Assembly: GCA_015501585.1 (NCBI GenBank)
Contig: JADNRY010000081.1
Coordinates: 62,001 to 126,000 of the forward strand
Direction: 5' to 3'
DNA length: 64,000 nt
DNA from: Rhodocollybia butyracea
Taxonomy: Eukaryota; Basidiomycota; Agaricomycetes; Agaricales; Omphalotaceae
The notes beneath the pieces are model-generated. The model ran no database searches and was not told the DNA's origin. It saw only the letters and a list, made by a program, of their open reading frames with translations. A program made the position numbers and the translations under genes. Of this stretch, positions 1-12,700 are shown piece after piece (position 1 is the stretch's first letter; each line of letters opens with the position of its first letter).

Positions 1-184
1 AGGACATGATATAGGCAGGAAATCGACCTGGAATTTCTTTAGCGAAGACAATGGTCCCAGGTCCGTTACCCAAGTACCTGAGAACACACGTAACAACTTT
101 TTCCGACGTTGAGTAGTCCAGCCATGGTGGTTCCGGAAAGCAACTGAGATGAGCGCTTATTATTATTATTTGTCCTCCAACCAT
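1..184 (-). CDS. Possible 5' part of a divergent gene, running off the left edge
   Basis: Read on the minus strand, an ATG at 184-182 opens a frame with no stop through 61 codons to the window edge. Its ATG overlaps the VPS2 start in the shared palindrome CATG. The translation looks protein-like in composition (FPEPPWLDYS early, then RYLGNGPGTIVFAKEIPGR), but I recognise no family. A second minus-strand frame over the same bases, from an ATG at 124, is also open, so openness alone is weak evidence. An in-frame ATG also lies at 7-5; if the neighbour starts there, 8-182 is simply a shared promoter. Treat it as a partial hypothetical. Confidence 0.25.
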   Translation of the reverse strand, partial: MVGGQIIIISAHLSCFPEPPWLDYSTSEKVVTCVLRYLGNGPGTIVFAKEIPGRFPAYIMS

Positions 185-1103
185 GAACATCATTGTAAGA
201 TCTCGACGAGTTTCTCTCCTTTTTTTCTAATACTTCGTTAGGAAACCCTATTTGGACGCTCTGTCACCCCTGCTGAGCGTCTGCGCCAACATCAGCGTTC
301 GCTTGCCAAGGCACAGCGCGAACTTGACCGTGAACGGACTAAACTTGAGCAGAGCGAAAAGAAACTCATCATGGACATCAAGAAGAGTGCAAAGGCTGGC
401 CAGATGGTGCGCTACGTTCTATCTACTGACAGCAGCCGATAATTTTATTCATTAGAACGCATGTAAAGTGATGGCTAAGGATCTAGTCAGGACCAGACGT
501 TATGTTCAAAAGTTCTACCAAATGCGAACGCAACTGCAAGCTGTTGGACTGCGGATTCAAACACTTAGAAGTAATCAACAGATGGCTGATGCCATGCGAG
601 GTGCTACTCGAGTGTGTCTTTCCCCACTCGAATGGTGATTGTATGCTAACGAACTTTGTAGGCAATGGGTGCTATGAATCGCGGCTTGAATCTACCAGGT
701 ATACAACGGATTATGATGGAGTTTGAGAAGGAAAGTTCAATGATGGATATGAAGGAAGAGATGATGTCGGACGCAGTGGATGATGTAATGGATGATGAGG
801 AGGACGAGGAAGAGGAAGGTGATAAGATTCTGAAGGAGGTACTCGATGAAATCGGAGTCTCTTTGTCCCAACAGGTAAGATCTTTTGCTCTTTCCTTTCT
901 TTCACTGACCTTCTCAGCTCACCGATGCCCCAACTGGGCTGACGTCTGCCGCAGCTCAAGCAGTCCGACAGCCCGTTGCATTGGGAGAAATAGCTGGTCC
1001 TTCTAATACTAGTGGAGATGATGGTTCAGGAGGAAGTGGCGGAGCGGCTTTATCAGACGAGGATGCATTACAGGCCCGGTTAGATGCACTACGACGCGGA
1101 TGA
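183..1103 (+). CDS. VPS2: ESCRT-III subunit Vps2/CHMP2A (Snf7 family)
   Basis: Charged multivesicular body protein that co-assembles with Snf7 and Vps24 on endosomal membranes and recruits the AAA ATPase Vps4 for membrane scission. Five exons (introns 195-241, 407-455, 612-661, 875-917) encode about 243 residues. The tiny first exon (ATG plus three codons) is supported because splicing yields the family N-terminus METLFGR-like motif followed by VTPAERLR. Also visible are the basic helix alpha1/2, the highly conserved AKDLVRTRRYV, MNRGLNLPGIQRIMMEFE, an acidic linker rich in D/E, and a C-terminal MIM1 motif (DALQARLDALRRG) that binds the Vps4 MIT domain. The stop lies only 42 bp from the stop of the convergent COG4 gene. 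Confidence 0.95.
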
Positions 1104-1145
1104 CCATGTTTATTATAGGGAAATCGGCGAGATATGATATATATA

Positions 1146-3796
1146 TCAAATTTTAAGAGCAGCTATAGCCCGTGCCTCCTGCGAGCTCAGCTTCCATGTA
1201 ATACCTGAACCGTTGTAAAACTCGTCTACGTCTTCCTCCTAAGTTCATAATCAGCAATACGAGGGATTGTATCATCATGTGCACTTACACTGTCGAGATT
1301 GAGTAGAGTAGACATCTGCTGCAAGCGTACAAACTTTTCTCTCCCGTCTCCAAAAGCGGTTTGAGATGAAAGATAAGTGTTAACAGAGCGTAAGTCCCGG
1401 TCAAAACGTATGGCCCCTAGCTCTGTAAATTTGAAGCCCATCATGAACCTTTCCCAAGGGCGCAGTAGGGTATCCAGCACCAGCCCGAAAAGTAACCGAA
1501 AATTGGTATCAGTGAACAAATCCTGATATATTCGTTGGGAACAAATTCAAAACGTTGTTCTTCAGAATCGTACCTTGTAATCATCTATGAGGGCGCCCCA
1601 TAGCTTGATGAAGCGTTTACGGACAACGTCTTGGTATTCGGCATTCGAGTAAGAGTCGTCGTCCAAGACATATGAAACATCTTTGTAGACTTCTGTAATA
1701 AACGTTCGCATCTTCGGTCGCATAAGCTGATTGAAGAGCTGTTCAATACCAACCTACACCACCCCAAAAGTTGAATGAAGTTCAGATAACAGAGACACAG
1801 GACCAACCCGAGAAGTCGAGCGGAACTTAGTAACCAAGCTCGAAAGAGACATGAGATGATCTTTGACAGTCTGCTGCTGAGTTGCCAGAAAGTATTGATT
1901 AATGGCCCCAGAATTCGACAGATCACGAATTAAACGTTCAAGGTGCGATGAAGAAAGGTCAAGATCGTTGAGGATAACCTGAGCGAAAATCAGTCGAGGA
2001 AAGATGATAGATGTTTGGACAAAACTGACGGAAAAGGCGAGCCTGTTCTCGCGATCAACCTTCTCCCCGCGGGCTTGCCCTGGCGTACCCGCTGAGCGAT
2101 ACACTTCATCCATCTTTCTCTTGAGAACACCAGTGTAGTCTTTTTCTAGGACCTCATACAATTGCTCAATCATCTTTTCAACAGCTTTCAGGGATCCAGT
2201 GGACAGGAGTCGAAGAAGAACTGCTTTGAGAATGTAAAATACGTCGTCGGGGGTCGTAGTTGTAGTGGCTGATTGGGTCATGTCTGGTTGGGATAGACGA
2301 TGAGCCTGTAAGAGATCAGTATGCGTCTGCGAAGTAGTAAATTCAGTCACCTTGTCAAAACTGGCTCTAACATACCACAAATCCAATGGGATGTAATATT
2401 TCGTCAAGATACCGTCGAAGATCTTTTGGGACCTGGTAGAATCGAGAGATAGGGAAGGTAACGACGACTGGGAAAGCGAGTTGCTCTCGGTTTCGGAGTT
2501 GCCTCCGATTGAACGTCCATCGAAGCTATCCAAAAGAAATTTCTTGAACAAACTCCACCGACCCATCATTCCACTCATTTCGATTATGACTTGGTCAATT
2601 TCTCTGGGATCAATCAGATCTTCTTCCTGGTTGAAAGAAGACGGCTGCCTCCTTCCGGCTGCATTCATTGAAGACGTTGGAGAATTGTTTGCCACATCAG
2701 AAAGCTACACAAAGTATGAGCGTGAAGAAACAGCGAAACACAACGCAAGTATACTTTGCGAGCAATGGACCGTTCTTCCTGCCATATATCCATTACATCT
2801 TTGACTACTCTGTCGCACTCGTCCAAAAGGCGCTCTGCAACATTTTTCATCTTTCCAGCACCATAATATTTTTCGACTACGGGCTGATGCTGATCAATAA
2901 TCATGGCTATGCTCTCAAAGAGAGAGGTCAACGCAGTTATAAAGTACAACGGAGAAGATGCTAGGGGGATATTAAACACCGATGCGGATGACATGTAAAT
3001 CCTTACTTTTAGCAGAAGTCGGAGCCCTGACACGAACTAGATCCACAACGAAAGATGCATAGGCTTGGAGACCCTCTTTCTCCCATCCTATAGCAGGAAA
3101 TAGTTTGAAGAAGCGGCTTGTAGCGGTGGAGTCTCGCGAGCGCGAAGCTTGTTCAAAGTTTGTACGAAACACTTGCAAAAGGTGTTCGCGTGCGTCTTGA
3201 AGGGTTTGGGCAGGAGGAAGGTGGCTATCTGAGGTAGGCTAAGCTACTTTGCTTAGAACACAGCAACGTACTGGATACAAAGCCACTCACGACTGCAAAT
3301 TCGGCAAAAGAGCCTGATATTACTTCAATTGGAAGCGACATTGCTCGTGCGCAATGTAGAGTGGCTGATTCCCAATCACTGCTTTCTATGGCAGCCTGAA
3401 GAGCAGATAGTGAAGACTGGGAGAACGTGTTAAAAGTTATTACAAGCAAATAAGCAGATAACACACTTTCAGCTCAATAACCTGGCCAACGCGGTCCCCA
3501 GCTTCTCGGATTCTTCGCATTTCTTCGTCCAATGACTGCACTCTGCCACCAATCCGTTCTGCTGTCCTGGCCGTAGAAGATACGTTGTGCGACAAGGTAG
3601 AGGCATCCTTTAGTAGGGCTTCCAAGTGAGGAACAAGAGACTGAAGGCGAGAAAGAGACGAAGTTATAGGTTCACTAGCAGATAAAAGTTGTGTCAACGA
3701 AGTTGAGAGTTCCGCTTCTTGAGACTGAAAATCAGATAATGACGATAATATCTGGGGTAAACTTGTAAGAGTTCTAGGATTCGGTCTGACCGCCAT
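1146..3796 (-). CDS. COG4: Conserved oligomeric Golgi complex subunit 4
   Basis: Lobe A subunit of the COG tethering complex for retrograde intra-Golgi vesicles. The start MAVRPNPRTL is followed by a heptad-rich coiled coil with repeated S/L (first exon, 3796 to about 3470), then the COG4-typical segment reading LQAAIESSDWESATLHCARA and the block FFKLFPAIGWEKEGLQAYA. The central part contains DECDRVVKDVMDIW and IDQVIIEMSGMMGRW, which I match to the COG4 domain. The C-terminal exon ends in SGITWKLSSQEARAIAALKI. Several short introns interrupt it. It is divergent from the YEATS gene, with only 57 bp between the two start codons, so the promoter is probably shared. The family assignment is firm; individual inner splice sites were only partly checked. 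Confidence 0.92.
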
Positions 3797-3853
3797 GGTG
3801 CAAGTGCGGTCACAAGGGCCGAAAATTCCAGTGTTCACTTCTTCTCTTCTTCC
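3797..3853. promoter_or_regulatory. Short divergent promoter between COG4 and the YEATS gene
   Basis: Only 57 bp separate the opposed start codons. It is CT-rich on the plus strand near 3838-3853. I see no clear TATA box. The two 5' UTRs must be very short or overlap. Confidence 0.4.
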
Positions 3854-6800
3854 ATGATCCCAAACAAACGCATAAAGCTCGATACAAACGAACATAGAAA
3901 TGCTATCATTCTGTCCGAAATTGACATTGAAATTGGCCTTAGGAAGCGACTAGCTCAGACTTTCGAGTCCAGAATTGCTTGGGCTTCTCTGCTTCTCGAT
4001 TCTTTAGAAAATGGTCTGCCCGTGAATCCCTTCTTCAGCGTCGCCCTAATATCTTTCACAGAAACGGAATACATATCTGAAACTCCGTTTAAAGACGTCG
4101 CGTTAACCGCTCTCTCAGCTCTAGAGTCACCTTCCAAGATCTTGTTTCCTCGAGATGCCGATGTCCCTATACCAAATGCACAAAAAGGTCGTTTGCCTCC
4201 TAAAGAGAAACCGATTACCCGGTCTCAAAAATCTAAATTTCTTTATCTGCGTTCCCAAGACTCGCCACAGATCTTTCTTCTTCGCTGCCCTGATTGCCAT
4301 CAATCAGCTTTCACCAATCTTCAAGGTCTTTACAACCACAGTCGTATATCCCATTCAAAAGAATGGGGGTCTCACGAGGAGTTGGCTAAAGCATGCGCTG
4401 TGCCTCAGGAAGAACTCGACTATGAACTAGATCTAGACGCGGGAGTTGATGCTGGTGGACGTGGCACACTTCTTCCAGGAGTCAGAAGTCTGTTCCAAAT
4501 GGCCGTTGAAGGAACACGGGACCAGAGCCCAAGTAGAGTATCCAATCAGGGAGAACAACAGAGCGTTCATCTAACAAAAACGTTGGGTTTGCATGGTGAT
4601 TCCCCGGCATTGGCTCAATTTTTGGGCAAAGAAGTCAAGCGCAAGGAGATCAAGGTCTGGAACGACGAGAACTTCATTGATATATACAGCCTCCCACTAC
4701 CCCCAATGTCTCGTTGGAAAAAGCCACCACCTGTTCGAACCAGACCCACCAGGGAGGCAGAGGTCGTAACCAGCGAAAAGTCCCTACAGGCTACCGCCAA
4801 TGATTCCTCTCGCAATGCATCGAACGCTACGGCCACCAGTAGATTCCATATCTCATGTAGGATAACTCTCACAGATAGTAGCCTTTTCATCCCGGAAGGT
4901 TGGTCACTCGTTGAACTTGCTGTCAAAATGGGCTCATCCTTACCACAGGTCAACGCCTCAAAAGCAAGAAAGAGCACACGCATCAGTGGATGATTTCTGT
5001 CGAGTCCGCTTCCTACGTACGTCCCTCTTCCCCCCTGCACCTGCCACCACTCACGCCCTATGTAGAGCCTCGATCTCACAACTGTACTAGCGTCGCTTAC
5101 TGTTTCGCCCATTTCATCCTTTGAATTCGAACAATCCATGTCTTCTTCGCCCCTTGTCGCAACCGAGCCTCCGTTTGTCGTTGTTGGAACTACCGCTGAG
5201 CCGTTTCAGGCTCAGGTGGAGCTACTGTTCAACTCAAGTACTAGTGGACCAGGCCAAAATGGACAAAAAGTCATCCTAGACCACTGGATTGGCGTGCGTA
5301 ACTCTTAATCGATGTTACTACTGTAACTAATTCTTTGAACGCAGTTGGACATGATTGGTACCAACAAATTGCCGACAAAGGGGGATGAGCAGGTCGTTGA
5401 TATTGAGCTTGACAAAGATACAGTGATCAAGCCGGCGAAGAGTGGTTACACTCCCGTCAATGCTAAATCTCATTGGGAACACGTATCGAATGTAGCTTTG
5501 GGGAGGGCACTGAAGTTTAAGCAAGGGGAACTCTCTGTCGACACGGCGATACCTGGTTCGTATCCTCATCTATATATCGTTATGTTCAAGCTGACTGTTT
5601 GCGTTCCAGGCTCTTACACCGAGCTCTTAGAGTCTCTTGTCACGAAATTCCCTATGACCCAGAAAGGTGCGTCGTAATGTCATACCATATGAAGTAGCTT
5701 ACCATTACACGTAATAGATAATGCCTCCAAAACAGCACCGAATTTTCCCTATAAGTTGCTTCCCAGTCCTGCTTCGCTTAAAGCTCTGGTTGTAGGAAGG
5801 CGAAAAGCTATTGAGGTCATTGTTCTCATGTATGTCCTTGACTGAGTCGCTCATGTTACTTCCAGTGGGGACGAGCCAGAGCCGTCCAGGAAGCTTATAC
5901 AGAATGCGTCAAGGCTCTTCGCGAACATGATCCTTGTGTACATCTTGTGTCATTTACAACCGGCGACGTATATGCCTGGATGGAAGATAACGGACACTTC
6001 ATTCGGACCAGGGAGCGAAAAATAACTCCGGCAATCGATGAAGACAGTCCACAGAATGACAATAACGCTATCGATTTATCCGAAGGTAAATGGTGTCGTG
6101 TCTGCGGTCTAGGGCTATGGGCACACGGTGCTCCAGGGCTGGAGTACATGAAAACTGAGGCTCAGTTAATCACTGCTGCCGCTCAGGCCAGAAGTGCAGA
6201 GAAAGACAAACCCGTACTTCCTAGGATCAGACTCAAATTAATGAGTGGCAAGGTGGTGGGTAGAAGCGGGCCTAGTCTGCCCCCACCTCCTCGACCCCCG
6301 CCTTTCCAATGCCAGATAGTAGTCAAAATGTTACAACTTTTGAAGATGCCTGTTGTCGATATACACAGGATCTTTGTGCCTCGTATCCAGAACGAGCCAA
6401 CACCTTCTACATCGCTTCTCAACCCTCATCAATTACCTCCATGGTCTTCTCGCGCACCACGCCTCGTAAAAGACGATCCCACAATTGTGTCCGCTGTTGA
6501 CCCGCATTTTACACTTGGGGTTTGGTCGCTCGTTAATTCGCTCCAGCTACCTTATTTTGCTCCACCTTCTCCGCTTGTTCCATTCCCTTTGGATACTACG
6601 GGCGTCGATGCTACTGATGTGAATGCAAATCTCGCTCCTCATGCTCTTCTGGCCTTAGCTACACGCCAGTTCATCCGTGTCTTAATTAGGGAGGCCCAAG
6701 AAGTTGAAAAAAGGGACAAAGAGCTCGGTGTTGGCTTCTTGTTTGAGTCACACAACCGCGATGTTTCTCTGCTAGCATCAGCACCTCCCACCCGAAAGTA

Positions 6801-7056
6801 CAATAAAACTGGGGCTGCTTCGGTTGCTGGAAGAAAAGGCAAGGAAAAAGAAAAGTTAAAAATTGAATCAATAAAAGTCCTCACACCGATGCATATTATC
6901 ACTGGAGTAGTTTCCAACTATGTTCGTGCTACAGCGTTGTCGTCCATGTCATCAGAAGGCCGTTTTGGGAGTAACGAAGGAAGTGTCGGTATAGCTATAT
7001 TCGGGTGCTTGTCTAGAATAGGTATAGGAATTGAAGAGAAGCAATTGGAAAAGTGA
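3854..7056 (+). CDS. C2H2-YEATS-histone-fold chromatin protein (YEATS2-like)
   Basis: Probable histone reader subunit of an acetyltransferase complex, by similarity in domain order to YEATS2 of the ATAC complex. Residues about 145-170 form a C2H2 finger (CPDC then H..H). After an intron at 4899-4948 the YEATS domain begins with EHTHQWMISV, continues through TEPPFVVVG and AQVELLF, and ends with QVVDIELDKDTVI. Further splicing (introns near 5017-5065 and 5294-5344, and three more up to 5864) leads to WGRARAVQEAYTECVKALRE, a CRVCG pair, and a C-terminal histone-fold-like stretch (ALLALATRQFIRVLIREAQE ... VLTPMHIITGVVSNYVRA). The predicted length is near 960 residues. The usual aromatic cage segment (GWGEF in YEATS2) reads GTTAEPF here. 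The stop is 67 bp from the convergent ProRS stop. Confidence 0.85.
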
Positions 7057-7123
7057 TACATTTCAATTATTTGCTACTGCAGAATTACGACAACGAACAG
7101 GAAAAGAAGGAGGTATGGACTTT

Positions 7124-9762
7124 CTAATACGATCTGCCAAACATCGTCCAACGTTTGGCGTCTTCCCCACATGCCGGGCATTTCGTCTTGCCATGCTCGA
7201 TGGGGGTCCAGCGTGATTGGTCGAATGGAATGGCCAGCGATTTAGCGCCTGCTGAGGGAGCACGTTCGTCGGTCGGTTCAGAACTGGAATAGCACCGTTA
7301 GCAGTACATCTTCACTGATGTGGGAAGAGAATTACGCTTTGGCACTCCTCTCCTTGATATCATCTTCACAAGCTTCGGCTTCACACCAAGGGATAACGAC
7401 AACATTTTTAGCATCGAGCGTAGGGACAACGTCCTCCCACTTGGTGACCTGCTTGAGACGAGAGTGGTACGTCTCCTGAGCGCGCTTGAACATATCACTC
7501 TGGATAGTTTCCAGAAGTGAAGAGACTTTCGCCGTGATGTTCTCGAGCGGTACCGGGTCCTTGACACCATTATCCCTGCGCACGGTGAGCGTCTGTTGCT
7601 TGACGAGGTCATTAGGACCAATCTCAAGACGGAGAGGAACACCCTAAAACCAGAGTTTGTGTAAGTAGACCGCTAGAATGAAACAATCTTGCCATCGTAC
7701 CTTTTGCTCCCAGTCATTGAATTTGTAGCCTGGAGTCTTGTCGTCTCGTAAATCAGCTTTGGCTCTGATTCCAGCCTTCTTCAACGTCTTTGCGAGCTCC
7801 TCGCAAGCTCCCTCAATCTTTGTCCTAGTGTCGGCACTAGAGTTGACGGTGATACCACACGGAACGATGACAACTTGAATGCTCGCAACTCGCGGAGGAA
7901 GTACCAATCCCTGATTGTCTCCATGGATCATGACCATCACACCAATGGTTCGTGTTGAGAGACCCCAAGAGTTCTGCCAGACGTAGGTCTTGCGCTGGTT
8001 TGTCGGGTCAGTCGGGTCTTCGACAACAATGTTGAACATTTCGGGACGAGAAAAGTTCTGCCCTAGACAATGAGAAGTGGCTCCCTGGATACCTCGTCCG
8101 GTGGTAGGAATAAATCCTTCAACGGTCGTGGTGTAAAGACCTCCGGCAAACTTTTCCTTCTCCGATTTTATACCGGGAATGACGGGGACAGCCAAAAGGT
8201 CTTCGTAAACACGTCGATAAAGGTCAAGAATCTGCCGTACTTCGACGTCGGCTTCGTCTTTGGTGAGATGAGCGGTATGACCCTCCTGCCACAGGAATTC
8301 ACGAGTGCGAAGGAAGGGTTGGGGATTCTTAAACTCCCATCGTACAACGCTGTTCCACTGGTTGAGTTTAAGAGGAAGATCTCGGTGGCTCTTGATCCAT
8401 TTGGCGTAGTACGGATACATGGCAGTTTCGGACGTTGGACGGATAGCAATAGGCTCTTCAAGATCAGAGTTTCCACTTAAAGACCATTAGTTTGACATTA
8501 TTTCGGCTTATAAACAGCAGCTTACGCTTTTGTAACCCATGCTACTTCCGGAGAGAAACCTTCAATATGATCCTTTTCTCGTTCAAGGACCTTAGCGGAC
8601 ACAAACATAGGAAAGTAGGAGTTTTGGACGCCCAGTTCCTTAATTTCGGCGTCGAACCATCCTGACGATCGATGAGTGTTGCATAGAGGTGCTCAAACAG
8701 CTGCTACTCACTCTGAATTTCTTCCCATATACTGTAAGACCAGGGCTTGAGGATGTAACAGCCAGACACATTATAGTAATCCAGCATATCGGCTTTGAGC
8801 AGTACCTAAGAATGTTGTCAATTATTGCCAAGGTCTGTGGAAGAAAAGCGTATACGTTGGTGTACCAGGTAGGAAAATCAATCTCCTTCTTCACCCCGAT
8901 AGCAATCTGAACAGCGCCCTCAATCTTGGCATCTTCTTTCTCCTTGGCGGGGGCTTTGGAAGCTGCAGCTGGTGCAGGTCCTGCAATGTCGAGATTCTGA
9001 AGGTCAAGTTCCTGAAGTTTAATATTTTCAGTCTCTAAATTGCGCAGATATTTGAGCAGATCTGAGCTAGAGAGAAAGATAGTAGAACTGGAAGAAAGTG
9101 CATGAAGAGCAAGAGGAGCCGAGGTTGTCGCGATCGAAGCATCCACGATGGTGATAACTTTTGAAAAAGTTGTTTCATTGAGAGCGAGAGGAGAAACTAG
9201 ACCGAAGATTAGGTGACAGTCTGATGAAAAAGATGATCAGCATACGTGAATCTTTATCGACAGAGAAAAACTCTGTCAACAAATCCTCCGATGCCAACCG
9301 TAAATCCTTCAAATTCAGCTTTTTCCCAATGGCTCCAGAATTTATGGATGCGGCTTCACGCGCAATGACGACAACTGGGACTGGCGTAGCTGTCTTGGCA
9401 GTTTTCGGTTTGTAAACCAGTGTTTTTACAAGCTCAAAGGATGCTGGAGCGTTGGCTGTGGTGACTAATGCATCGCGCCAGGCTGCTGGAGAATTTGTGG
9501 CAGCATGAGATACTGAAGAAGAACCAAGAGACAAGGATGCGAGGGACTTGTTCACTGAGTCCATGGCGGAAAGTTGAGAAGATGGCCGTATTGAAGAAAA
9601 ATTATTGAACCGAGTCAGACCAAGGCTTATCAGATGGCGGTGAGGAAAAAACACAAATCGAGTCAATCGCCCTCCTGCTGTGCATCTTGACAGCATCAAC
9701 GCGTTGATTCTCTTGGAAGGAAGTAAAAAAGTTTCAAGCGTGCGCGCCAACACTGATGACAT
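7124..9762 (-). CDS. Prolyl-tRNA synthetase, eukaryotic/archaeal type, with possible N-terminal mitochondrial presequence
   Basis: Class II synthetase that charges tRNA-Pro. An N-terminal YbaK-like region (about 9564-8870, with [19 protein letters not shown] then [14 protein letters not shown]) precedes the catalytic core: [15 protein letters not shown], motif 2 [15 protein letters not shown], and motif 3 [19 protein letters not shown]. The anticodon-binding domain follows. The last exon (7124-7283, intron 7284-7335) restores the family C-terminus with a CPACG pair and the terminal WTMFGRSY. The longest start at 9762 adds 66 residues with eight Arg and one acidic residue ahead of a second Met (9564, [10 protein letters not shown]) that suits the cytosolic form; an in-frame stop lies just upstream of 9762. 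The 9762 start is 37 bp from the GH3 stop, so the cytosolic promoter may lie inside 9565-9762. Confidence 0.93.
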
Positions 9763-9799
9763 TCCCGACCCTATAGTAATTATTTACAGCATTTTACAT

Positions 9800-12700
9800 T
9801 TACAACCCCTTCCAGGTAAAAGCCTTTTCTAGTTCAACGCTCTCTTCATACACTATGTTTTCACAGCTGAAGCCAACGTGCAATGAATAGCGGCCGGCCT
9901 CAACTTTCCATTGGTCATGTCGTTCGTCCCAGTCTGAGGAGGCCGCGGTCAATTCAATGTTCCTACCTTGGAGGGAATGATAATTACAGGAAAAAGCCCA
10001 CTTATCGAGTTTCAACTTGGCTGTGGCAGCATCTTCTGCTGCAATATCGTGGATTTTGCAAAAAGCCTTGAGTTGCAGTGGAGGATGTGTGATACCTTTA
10101 TCTGGGTAACTCATGTAAATTTGGATTATTTGCGAACCCGCAATATCGCCGACATTCTTCACGCGCAAGGAAACCTCAACGTCCGTGCCAATCTGAGTGA
10201 CCTGACAATCAACGAGCTCGAATTCCGTATACGAAAGACCATGCCTAATAACAAGTAAAGGATAAAAATTGATACTGCAACAACGAAGCTCACCCAAAGC
10301 AGAATAATGGCGCAATCTTGTGTTGAAGGAAGTGTTTGTATCCAACCATTACATCCTCACGGTAATGGATCTGACCATTTTCGCTGCGAAGATTAGGATA
10401 CGCCGCAATGTCTTCTATTCGTTTAGGGAATGTCAAAGGCAAACGGCCACAGGGATTGACTTTGCCGTAGAGGACATCGGCGATTGCGTTCCCCACCTCA
10501 TTGCCTAAGTACCACGCTTGTACGATTCCAGCTACTTCGTCTTTCCAGGGCATCGCAACCGCAGAGCCCGCTTGAATGCAGACAACGGTGTTAGGATTGA
10601 CTGACGCAAGCTTGCTGATGACCTCTGCTTGTTTGCCAGGTAAATCCAACGAAGGTCGATCAGAACCTTCGCTCTCCCACTCTGGGCCTAACCCAGCGAT
10701 GAATACTACCACATCTGAATCTTGAGCCAGCTTTACAGCGTCCGCAATGGTAACATCAGGATCAATCTTGTTGCATCCCCCAAGTCGCTGATACACGGAT
10801 TGAGCATTTGGCTGCATATGTATATAGTAAAACCCACCAGACCACGCATCAACGCGGGTTGCGCCTCAGGTTTGCTATCACCCTCGTCGTCTTTGTCCAG
10901 AGGTGGGTACGAATTAGTGTATTCGACAACCACGTCGACCGATTTTCCTGCTACCAGTTGAACAGTCGCCTTTTCTTCTCTTGTGCCTTGCCTATGTCAC
11001 ATCATTAAACAGACCCGAATCATCGTGAACCATTGTACTTGCCCATAGAAAAAATCCCCCGGAATTTGCTTGGTCCAGTTATCAATTGTGAGCTCTCCAT
11101 CAATCCATAATTTTGCCCTGCCTGTGATCATGTTTAAGTAACTCAGGAGCCATCGTGAGGTACCCACCTGCTACAGTAAGGCCAAGCTCAAAGTCTCCAG
11201 ATTGATCGACCGTCAACTTTCCAGTCATTTTCAGTGTCCATTGTTCAGAGAGCCCGGCAGGCAAGAAGTCATTGAGCTTGATGCGAGTATCATTGAGGAC
11301 AAATTCAGCTACAGGCAAGGTGAGCTCTCCGCCCTCTTTATGGCCGTAGAACGCAGCAAGCCATCCACGCTCGCCTGTGGACGTTGTCAAGTAATCTTCA
11401 AGCGTTGGAAGATACTTGTGAGCTAAGTGAGAGCATTCATCTAGCCATTTTCTGCTCGCCGCAAAGACGTACCATAGCATCCAAGGGCGTATGAAATTTC
11501 AAAGTCATTGGAGGCACCCTCCTGCATACCGTAGTATGGTGTTACAACATAACCGGCTTTAAGTGCGGCCGATCCTCCACCAGATATAATATTCCCTTTG
11601 GCACCAGGGCCAATAATACCCAATTTGCGCACTCGGTTTTTGTTTAGAGGTAGAATTGCATTCGAATTTTTCAACAACACGATTCCTTGACCTGCGAGAT
11701 TTCTGCAGAACTTTCTCATATCTGGACTATCACGGGTCCGTTCCTTTCCGTCACCGTAGACGACTTCAGGGTTCAAACGTGCTTGGTGTTGTATGAAACT
11801 CAGCATGTTCTTCACACGTTCATTGAGGGTTGAAGGCAACAGCTTATGAGAAGACAAGACATGGTTTACTAGGGTTGGAGACCTCCAGCGAGTAGGACCA
11901 GGCATTTCTAGGTCCAAACCGGCGTTGATAGGCTGGTCGACACCATAAGTCCCGTACCTAGGCAAATTTAGCATCGACACTGAACAAGATGAAGACATAC
12001 CAATCGCTCATAACGATACCTGTAAACTTCCATTCATCTCTGAGAATGTCTTTCAGTAGGTCAGGGTTCTCAGAACAATGGACGCCGTTGATACGCCCAT
12101 ACCTATGGACGAGGCAGCCCATAAGCGCCAATGACAGAGGATTGATTGAACTCACGAAGTCATGAACGCCCAAGGATCAGCGAGTCTTTGAGCTGTCATG
12201 AAACTGGAACTTGTTTAGCGCAGTACTAATATTATACGAAACAGACGAGATATGAAGCTTACGGGTACAAATAAACTTCTCGCAAAGCTCTGTCTGACAT
12301 CACAGAGTTTGCTGCAGTCCTTTCATGTTCTTGATCATTCGCGACAAAATGTTTGATAGCTAGACTAGCGATTTAGTTATGCGTGACACATGGTGGCAGG
12401 CGAGGCCTACTAGCAGAGACTCCTTGTGATTGGAGACCATTTACATATGCTGCAGTCATCATTCCTGGAGAAGTATACAGGGTCGATTCAAGCAAATCAA
12501 AAAGGTCTTTTTACATACCTGATAGGTGAGGATCTTCAGAGAAACTCTCAAACGCCCGTCCTCCTAGTGGGGAGCGTTGAATATTGCACGTAGGCGCCAG
12601 CAAAATTACTGAAGATTTAATCTTTGTTTCTGCAGCCAAAAATTCTCCTACTTCTCGAACGAGATCAACATCAAAAGTGGACGCCAAAGATGTCGCACAC

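Noticed and set aside
4615..5139. A 174-codon minus-strand ORF antisense to the YEATS gene.
   Set aside because: It is the reverse-complement shadow of exons that encode the recognised YEATS domain.
7022..7216. An extra last exon for the YEATS gene, using GTATAG at 7022 and TGCAG at 7082, reading to a stop at 7216.
   Set aside because: The opposite strand at 7124-7283 encodes the conserved ProRS C-terminus (CPACG ... WTMFGRSY), so the plus-strand frame is a shadow. The stop at 7056 is sufficient.
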